A DNA stretch of 15,116 nt, taken from NCBI GenBank assembly GCA_026645635.1, contig JAPKMV010000020.1, positions 1 through 15,116 on the forward strand. The letters are read 5' to 3'. Of the stretch, positions 9,482 to 15,116 are shown piece by piece (positions within the stretch are counted from its first letter, which is position 1; each line of letters starts with the position of its first letter). Source of the stretch: Caldilineaceae bacterium (GTDB lineage Bacteria > Chloroflexota > Anaerolineae > Caldilineales > Caldilineaceae). The notes beneath the pieces are model-generated. The model worked only from the letters and a program-made list of their open reading frames with translations. It made no database searches and was not told the origin of the DNA. A program made the position numbers and the translations under genes.

Positions 9482-11305
9482 ATGTATCGCAAGAATGACG
9501 CACATCTTCAGATGGAAATGTTAAGCAGTGTGGATGCGCTGCCGGAGAAACAGCAACGGCGGCTGGAAGAGTCCTGGGCTGGCACATTCTATCGAGAGTT
9601 TTTCAGTCGCATGGACGAGGCACCCTATGCGGTGTTGTATTCAGAGAAGGCATCGCGCCCCAACATCCCCATCAACGTGTTGGTGTCATTGGAGTATTTG
9701 AAGGCAGGGGAGGGTTGGAGCGATGAAGATATGTACGATGCGTTTCTGTTCGATGTGCAAGTGCGCTATGCTCTGGGCTATCGCAATCTGGGGGAAGGCG
9801 CCTTTGAGCTACGAACGGTGTACAACTTTCGGAATCGTTTAAGCGAGCACATGCAGAAGACCGGTGAAAACTTGCTGGACGGGACGTTTGCGTCAGTAAC
9901 GGATGCGCAGATCGCCGCCTTTGGGTTGAAGACAGATAAATTGCGCATGGACTCGGCGCAGATTGCCAGCAACATTCGCTCGATGAGCCGCCTGCAACTG
10001 CTGGTTGAAGTGGTGCAACGCGTGCATCGCCTGTTGAGTGAGGAGGAGCAGGCACGCTATGGCGCCGACTTCGCTCCCTATATGCAGGGAAAATCCGGGC
10101 AATATGTCTACCGGATCAAATATGGTGAAACGGGGCCGCACATCGAGCGTATGGGCAAGCTGATGGGAAAGTTGCTGGACGAGTTGGCCGCCGGGTATGG
10201 AAAGACGCCGGTCTACCAGATATTGCATCGGGTATTCCATGAGCATTTTGTGTACGAAGGGACAACGTTGCGGAGTAAACAAGGCCATGAACTGCGAGCC
10301 AGCAGCCTGCAAGCGCCGGATGATCTGGAAGCCACCTACCGCCAGAAAGCAGGGCATAGCTACAAGGGCTATGTGATGAACGCCACAGAAACCTGCAATC
10401 CGAGCAACCCTTTCCAGTTGGTGGTCGATGTACAGGCCGAATCCAACATCACGGACGATAGCGTCCTGTTGACGAAAGCGCTGCCAGAATTGGTGGAACG
10501 CACTGACGTCAACGAACTCTATACTGACGGCGGCTACAACAGCCCTGCTGTGGATGCCGCCTTGGCTGAGCATGAGATTGTCCAAGTGCAGAGCGCCATC
10601 CGTGGGGGTCAGCCCAGTGACATGCGGCTGAATCTGGCTGACTTCACCATCCAGACGGCTGAGGACGGTACGCCAACCAAACTCACTTGTCCTGGGGGAC
10701 AGACAGTCGACGTCGAAGCAGAACAGAAACCGGGACGGTTACGCGTGCACTTTGACCCGCAGCGGTGCGCCAGTTGTCCATTACTCGGCAGAGTTTGCCC
10801 AGTCCAGCCAGGGAAACGTGACCTGCGACCGCTGTTAAGGTTCACACAAGAAGCCGTGGCAGTTGCGCGTCGTCGGCAACGCTGCTACCTGGTACGCGCC
10901 AGTGATCAAAACTTGCGTAGTGCGGTTGAGTCCACGATTCGATCGCTCAAACTACCCTTCAGCGACGACCAATTACCTGTTCGGGGACGCTTCCGGGTCA
11001 GTTGCATGATGATTGGCTCGGCTGTCCTGACCAACGTCCGCCGCATCAACCGCTACCTGAACACGCGTACCCAACCCGGCTCAGAAAACGGCGGTCCCAA
11101 CCGTGGGCGGAAGGCCACAACCAACTTGCGACGCTCTTGCACTGCGTTTTTGGGCCTGTTTGCCCGGCTTAGACACTCGTGGGCCTGCTATTTCGAAAAA
11201 TCGTCAACTTCGCCGTCCGGCGCTCTGAAGTCATTGCTGGGCCTACCGAGACCCTTGCCACACCATGCACGCCGGTTATCGGGAACTCTGGGTACTGCCA
11301 AGTAG
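9482..11305 (+). CDS. IS1182-family transposase (DDE)
   Basis: 607 residues and apparently intact. The N-terminal region (about 14-125) is the DUF772-type domain, with RPNIPINVLVSLEYLK, WSDEDMYDAFLFDVQVRYALGY and RTVYNFRNRL. The DDE residues are probably Asp157 (LRMDSAQI), Asp349 (LYTDGGYN) and Glu483 (AVESTIRSLKLPF). A Cys cluster C429-x2-C432-x6-C439, with Cys403 (TCPGG) upstream, resembles the small zinc-binding insert of this family. AGGAG (9471-9475), 6 nt before the ATG, supports the start. The stop lies 2 bp before the right inverted repeat, a compact layout. No frameshift or internal stop is seen, so the element may be active. Confidence 0.93.
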   Translation: MYRKNDAHLQMEMLSSVDALPEKQQRRLEESWAGTFYREFFSRMDEAPYAVLYSEKASRPNIPINVLVSLEYLKAGEGWSDEDMYDAFLFDVQVRYALGYRNLGEGAFELRTVYNFRNRLSEHMQKTGENLLDGTFASVTDAQIAAFGLKTDKLRMDSAQIASNIRSMSRLQLLVEVVQRVHRLLSEEEQARYGADFAPYMQGKSGQYVYRIKYGETGPHIERMGKLMGKLLDELAAGYGKTPVYQILHRVFHEHFVYEGTTLRSKQGHELRASSLQAPDDLEATYRQKAGHSYKGYVMNATETCNPSNPFQLVVDVQAESNITDDSVLLTKALPELVERTDVNELYTDGGYNSPAVDAALAEHEIVQVQSAIRGGQPSDMRLNLADFTIQTAEDGTPTKLTCPGGQTVDVEAEQKPGRLRVHFDPQRCASCPLLGRVCPVQPGKRDLRPLLRFTQEAVAVARRRQRCYLVRASDQNLRSAVESTIRSLKLPFSDDQLPVRGRFRVSCMMIGSAVLTNVRRINRYLNTRTQPGSENGGPNRGRKATTNLRRSCTAFLGLFARLRHSWACYFEKSSTSPSGALKSLLGLPRPLPHHARRLSGTLGTAK

Positions 11306-11307
11306 AG

Positions 11308-11323
11308 TTTTTTCAGTGGAATC
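11308..11323 (-). repeat. Right terminal inverted repeat of the IS
   Basis: Read inward it is GATTCCACTGAAAAAA; its outer GA completes the TGA stop codon of the interrupted neighbouring gene. Confidence 0.8.
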
Positions 11324-12446
11324 ATTCATAGGCGCCGTGGCTGGGCCGGGTCACCAACTGATAGAAGAGATCGTCGTTGTCGGCGTCGGTACAGGTGACA
11401 GTGATCGTAATCGGCTGGTCTTCAGTCACCTCGATGGTGCGGTCGAGCGCCACCGGTGCGGCGTTCTGTCCGACCTCGCCCACGAGAATGGTGACCACTG
11501 CCACATTGGATTCATTCTTGCCATCGGTCGTTTTCCAGAGCATGGTGTCCGCGCCCTGGAAGCCTGTGTCCGGCGTGTAGGATTTCTCAGCATACATGCC
11601 ATGCGCGGGATGCTGCACCACAATCACCGGCTTGTCGGTATCGTCATTGAGGTCTTCATGCGCAAATTCCAGCGTCACGGCCGTATTCAGGGGGGTCGTC
11701 ACCTTTTCGTCAATTGCGGTGGGCACGGCATTGAGCACCTCGCCGGCGCCGCGACCGTAACTCTCTGTAATGAAGAGGACAGCGTCTTTTTTGCAGAAAC
11801 CGGAGTCAAGGACGTAGCCGACCGGGCACTTTTGCAGGCAGAGCGGGCCGTTGCCCACATAGCCGGCGCTGCATTTGGGATAGCAGAGCGCGCCGTTGCG
11901 TTCCATCCCGGCGGCGCAGGTGCTCACCGGCGTGCCCGCGCCGCGGCCGTAGGTGTTCTTGAAAAAGAAGTCGAAGATGTGGCGGAAGCAGGTGGCGCCG
12001 TGGTCGGCGTAGCCGGCGGGGCAGCGCTGCCAGCAGACCGGGCCAACGCCATAATGGGTGGAGCGGCACTTCGGATAGCAGAGACCACCCTGCTGTTCCT
12101 GGTTCTGCCCGCAGACCATGCCGACGCCGGCGCCGCGTCCGTAGCTGGCAGTGGCGTAGAGATGCGCCGGTTTGATGCAAAATCCAGTGTCATAGCTGAA
12201 TCCGTCCGGGCAGATCTTCAGACAGAGCGGGCCACTGCCAAAGAATCCGTCCTGGCAGGTGGGATAGCAGAGCGCGCCATTCTGCTCCAGCCCGGTGGGA
12301 CAGGCAAACACGGTGGACTGCGCCTGCGCGCTGCCCAGATCGAGCCAGATGCCCAGCCCCGTGATCAGGGCCAATGCGAACAACACCGCCGCGATTCTGC
12401 CGGCGATGTGCAACTGGGTACGGAAATGAATGTTGAACTGGTGCAT
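11322..12446 (-). CDS. Secreted Cys-rich SYGRGAG-repeat protein, C-terminally truncated at the IS
   Basis: 374 residues remain. An N-terminal signal peptide has a hydrophobic core at about 16-37 and a probable cleavage after AQA (about residue 43). Three copies of a ~60-residue Cys-rich module follow (about 49-107, 112-171 and 177-235), each with an NGALCYP- or GGLCYP-type motif, a C-x-x-x-x-x-G-x-GP-x-C stretch, CPxGY and a closing [ST]YGRGAG. Next is one Ig/cadherin-like domain (about 240-323; DEKVTTPLNTAVTLEF, PAHGMYAEKSYTPDTGFQGAD) and the start of a second (about 328-374; VTEDQPITITVTCTDADNDD), cut after PSHGAYE. The TGA stop is made by one flanking base plus the GA of the IS end. GGAG lies 7 nt before the ATG. 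It is probably an extracellular adhesion or structural protein whose C-terminal anchor or further domains are lost; it may be a pseudogene. Confidence 0.8.
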   Translation of the reverse strand: MHQFNIHFRTQLHIAGRIAAVLFALALITGLGIWLDLGSAQAQSTVFACPTGLEQNGALCYPTCQDGFFGSGPLCLKICPDGFSYDTGFCIKPAHLYATASYGRGAGVGMVCGQNQEQQGGLCYPKCRSTHYGVGPVCWQRCPAGYADHGATCFRHIFDFFFKNTYGRGAGTPVSTCAAGMERNGALCYPKCSAGYVGNGPLCLQKCPVGYVLDSGFCKKDAVLFITESYGRGAGEVLNAVPTAIDEKVTTPLNTAVTLEFAHEDLNDDTDKPVIVVQHPAHGMYAEKSYTPDTGFQGADTMLWKTTDGKNESNVAVVTILVGEVGQNAAPVALDRTIEVTEDQPITITVTCTDADNDDLFYQLVTRPSHGAYE

Positions 12447-12544
12447 GATGTTTCTCCATTGCGCTCAAGTCGATGGTAAGACTACGATGGGATGAGATCG
12501 GGCGCAGTGCCCTGTCTCCATCCCTGCCCGGTGACACGGGAGGA

Positions 12545-12553
12545 AAGATACCA
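12545..12553 (-). promoter_or_regulatory. Candidate extended -10 for the Cys-rich protein gene
   Basis: On the minus strand, TGGTATCTT fits an extended -10 about 100 bp before the ATG at 12446. No good -35 is seen. The proposed leader holds a small hairpin (GAGA..GGGC / GCCC..TCTC, about 12495-12519). This is weak evidence. Confidence 0.3.
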
Positions 12554-12599
12554 GGCAGCAATGACGAAATCGTGACGAGATCGCGCGCGCATCCACGCA

Positions 12600-12615
12600 G
12601 ATTGAGCGCTCAATC
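12600..12615. promoter_or_regulatory. 16-bp perfect palindrome, operator-like
   Basis: GATTGAGCGCTCAATC is a perfect palindrome centred on CG, and its GAGCGCTC core also forms the centre of the ideal lac operator. It lies about 150 bp upstream of the Cys-rich gene start and about 50 bp upstream of its candidate -10. No LacI-family gene is in the window. It could instead be a TetR-type site or chance. Confidence 0.4.
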
Positions 12616-12676
12616 AATTGGGAACGCTATTCGAAGTATTGGGAAGATACGGTTGCAGCGGGGTTGGGGGAAATGG

Positions 12677-12765
12677 ATAGACCGCGGATTTGACGGATTA
12701 GGCGGATTTGCGCGGATTTGTCTTATCCGCGTGAATCCGCCTGATCCGCGTCATCCGCGGTCTAT
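12677..12765. repeat. CGCGGATT-type hairpin element, copy 1
   Basis: This 89-bp element has perfect 12-bp ends (ATAGACCGCGGA / TCCGCGGTCTAT). Inside, CGGATT-type words recur every 9-10 nt: four on the left arm and four inverted on the right, around a short loop (GTCTT). It ends 8 bp after the mtnP stop codon. The rest of 12447-12676 holds only the candidate promoter and the palindrome. Confidence 0.9.
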
Positions 12766-12773
12766 TGTTACTC

Positions 12774-13661
<888 letters not shown>

Positions 13662-13709
13662 GATTCTGTTCCTTTGAAGGTTAACCATAAACCGACTGTT
13701 CAACCTGTG

Positions 13710-13784
13710 TCACGAATTGCACGAATTTTGACGAATGTGCACGAATGATTCGCTTCAATTCGTCAGAATTCGTGCAATTCGTGA
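13710..13784. repeat. CACGAATT-type hairpin element
   Basis: Arms 13710-13736 and 13758-13784 are inverted repeats of 27 positions with one difference. The left side reads as ~9-10 nt words (CACGAATTG, CACGAATTTT, GACGAATGTG, CACGAATG). It lies 11 bp after the stop codon of the epimerase-like gene and about 50 bp before the mtnP start, so any transcript running from the epimerase gene into mtnP would carry it. Confidence 0.9.
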
Positions 13785-13795
13785 TGAGCAAGTAC

Positions 13796-14332
13796 TTATG
13801 GCATCCGGTCGTCTGCTATGTCGCGCAGGCGCGGGTTGCTGAGATCGCGCGGGGAGAGCGTAGGCGCGGTGACACCCCACGGCACCACCAAGTCTGGGTC
13901 GTCCCAGGCCACGCCCAACTCGTCGCTGTTGTCGTAATAGTTGTCCACGATGTAGGTGAGGGTGGCGTCGGTCAGCGCGTAGAAGCCGTGGGCCACGCCG
14001 CTGGGGATGAAGACGCCACGCGGCTCGTCGGCATCCAGGTCGAGCGTGGCACTCTGGCCGAAGGTAAGCGAGCCGCGGCGCAGGTCCGCCAGCCCGACGC
14101 GAATACGCCCGCGGGTCAGGCACCAGTAGTCGATCTGGCGAAAGTGATAATGCAGCCCGCGCAGCACGCCGGCGCGGCTGTCGCTGCGGTTGCTCTGGAA
14201 CTGCTCCCAGGTGCGCTCCGGGAACCAGCTCTTGCGGAAGGTCTCGACAAAGCGCCCGCGGTCGTCCTGGAAGCTCTGCAAGCGCACGACCTTCACGCCG
14301 GCTATCTGCGGGAACTCAATGATTTCAGACAT
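13796..14332 (-). CDS. dTDP-4-dehydrorhamnose 3,5-epimerase-like protein (RmlC family cupin)
   Basis: 178 residues, the usual family length. RmlC-type enzymes epimerise C3 and C5 of dTDP-4-keto-6-deoxyglucose in sugar nucleotide synthesis. Motifs are DDRGRFVETF (23-32), QSNRSDSRAGVLRGLHYHF (46-64) with the general-base His61, DLRRGSLTFG (83-92), IPSGVAHGFYAL (109-120), the Tyr acid region VDNYYD (129-134) and WDDPDL (143-148). The Gln of the standard HYQ is His here, and the Lys usually found a few residues on is absent (RQIDYWCL), so the substrate may differ from that of true RmlC. The ATG at 14332 has GGAG 6 nt upstream; the open frame further upstream runs through the hairpin repeat and is rejected. 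No rmlA, rmlB or rmlD is nearby. Confidence 0.85.
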   Translation of the reverse strand: MSEIIEFPQIAGVKVVRLQSFQDDRGRFVETFRKSWFPERTWEQFQSNRSDSRAGVLRGLHYHFRQIDYWCLTRGRIRVGLADLRRGSLTFGQSATLDLDADEPRGVFIPSGVAHGFYALTDATLTYIVDNYYDNSDELGVAWDDPDLVVPWGVTAPTLSPRDLSNPRLRDIADDRMP

Positions 14333-14357
14333 GGTTGGCTCCGTTTTGTGAGTCGGG

Positions 14358-14450
14358 ATAGACCGCGGATTAGACGGATTTGGCGGATTTGCGCGGATAA
14401 AACAAAAAAATCCGCGAGAATCCGCCTCATCCGCCAAATCCGCGGTCTAT
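14358..14450. repeat. CGCGGATT-type hairpin element, copy 2
   Basis: This 93-bp element has perfect 14-bp ends (ATAGACCGCGGATT-type left end, AATCCGCGGTCTAT right end). It has the same word structure as the copy at 12677-12765, but a different A-rich loop (AAAACAAAAAAA). It starts 11 bp after the hisG stop codon. Confidence 0.9.
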
Positions 14451-14461
14451 TGAAACGTCCA

Positions 14462-15112
14462 TTAACTTGAAAGCTCTACCACTGCGCGCAGGGCGTCGAT
14501 CAGATGGCGCACGGCGGTAGCTTTCAGATGATAGGCGGCGCGGTTGACGATCAGCACTGCCTGGCTGTGCATGATGGTGCGGATTTCGGCCAGGCCGTTC
14601 TCGCGCAGCGTGTCGCCGGTCTCCACCAGGTCCACGATCAAGTCGGCCAGCCCCACCAGCGGGCCAAGTTCCACCGAACCGTTGAGCGCGATGATCTCGG
14701 CATTGACGCCGCGTGCGCGGAAAAAGTCGGCGGTGAGGTTCGGATACTTGGTGGCGACGCGCGGCTGGCTCTCGTAGCGCAGCGGTGTGTCGGGCCGCGT
14801 GACTGGCGCGGCCAGGCTCAGCCGGCAGTGGCCGAAGGGCAGCAGCAGCGGCTCGTAGACATAGCGCCGGCTCTCGCGCAGCGTGTCCAGCCCGCAGACG
14901 CCCACGTCCGCCGCGCCGTACTCGACATAGGTGGGCACGTCTACCGGCTTGGCCAGGATGAAGCGCATGGCGCCGTCGTCGCTGGCGAGCACCAGCTTGC
15001 GCCCGGCGTTGCGCGCCGGCTGCGGCAGCCCAGCCGCGGCCATCAGCCGGATCGACTGGTCGGCCAGGCGGCCTTTGGGCAGGGCCAGGGTGAGGATTGC
15101 AGCGTCGTTCAC
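14462..15112 (-). CDS. hisG: ATP phosphoribosyltransferase, short form
   Basis: 216 residues from a GTG at 15112; the window ends 4 bases further, so an earlier start cannot be excluded. HisG catalyses the first step of histidine synthesis, condensing ATP with PRPP. Motifs are LALPKGRL (8-15), EYGAADVGVCGLDTL (64-78), NGSVELGPLVGLADLIVD (144-161) and the PRPP-binding ETGDTLREN (164-172). The length ends at the catalytic domains; the C-terminal ACT-like regulatory domain of long HisG is missing. Short forms need the HisRS-like partner HisZ, which is not in the window. The stop is followed by the hairpin at 14358-14450. Confidence 0.95.
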   Translation of the reverse strand: MNDAAILTLALPKGRLADQSIRLMAAAGLPQPARNAGRKLVLASDDGAMRFILAKPVDVPTYVEYGAADVGVCGLDTLRESRRYVYEPLLLPFGHCRLSLAAPVTRPDTPLRYESQPRVATKYPNLTADFFRARGVNAEIIALNGSVELGPLVGLADLIVDLVETGDTLRENGLAEIRTIMHSQAVLIVNRAAYHLKATAVRHLIDALRAVVELSS

Positions 15113-15116
15113 AGCG

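Larger units (their letters stand above)
9391..11323 (+). mobile_element. IS1182-family insertion sequence, 1933 bp, apparently complete
   Basis: The element is bounded by 16-bp terminal inverted repeats matching at 15 of 16 positions (GACTCCACTGAAAAAA on the left, GATTCCACTGAAAAAA read inward on the right) and holds one full transposase gene. Base composition is visibly lower in GC than the neighbouring genes. No clean target duplication is seen: the left flank ends ATGCAT and the right flank begins ATTCAT, a 5-of-6 match. The right end truncates the Cys-rich protein gene. Confidence 0.85.

Noticed and set aside
11265..12479. 404-codon plus-strand frame over the Cys-rich gene
   Set aside because: The minus strand shows a signal peptide, a ribosome binding site and three Cys-rich modules; the plus frame has none of these.
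14333..14437. Upstream extension of the epimerase-like protein (MADEADSRG...)
   Set aside because: It is translated from the hairpin repeat, and the downstream ATG has a GGAG site and the family N-terminus.

Overview
The window is bacterial DNA of high GC content with tightly packed genes. The genes present (a BPTD_3080-type restriction subunit, a GxxExxY protein, a bacterial histone-deacetylase-family enzyme, short-form HisG, and a secreted Cys-rich protein with SYGRGAG motifs), extended -10 promoters and many intergenic hairpin repeats suggest Chloroflexota, perhaps Caldilineae or Anaerolineae. That placement rests on recollection of gene content, not on a search.

Left region (1-3772, minus strand): a GxxExxY nuclease-like gene cut by the window edge, a tandem array of three ~94-95 bp hairpin repeats, a 1011-residue Type III Res-like helicase-nuclease whose last 22 codons and stop lie inside that array, and tRNA-Arg(CCG). 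This looks like a small defence or mobile module beside a tRNA.

Centre left (3973-8747, plus strand): a four-gene run with short gaps or overlaps: membrane-anchored TPR protein, a 572-residue protein of unknown function that may have a six-hairpin glycosidase fold, a class II-like HDAC-family deacetylase with all metal ligands, and a second TPR-like protein. ndk follows at 8886-9332 with its own promoter and a strong ribosome binding site.

Centre right: an intact IS1182-type insertion sequence (9391-11323) lies between ndk and a convergent gene for a secreted Cys-rich protein. That gene is truncated, with its stop codon formed at the IS junction. A 16-bp perfect palindrome resembling a LacI-family operator lies upstream of it.

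Right region (12677-15112, minus strand): hisG (short form), a dTDP-sugar 3,5-epimerase-like gene and S-methyl-5'-thioadenosine phosphorylase. Each is followed 8-11 bp after its stop codon by a hairpin made of ~9-10 nt degenerate units.

The most notable theme is a set of intergenic elements built from different 8-10 nt words (CGCAGAT, CGCGGATT, CACGAATT and, as a half element, CGCAAAG). The complete ones share one design: several direct units, a short loop, then the same units inverted. They sit at gene 3' ends, and one tandem array adjoins a GxxExxY gene. Gene-free stretches over 300 bases are 280-585 (mostly the repeat array) and 12447-12773 (candidate promoter, palindrome, hairpin); both are described in the entries.
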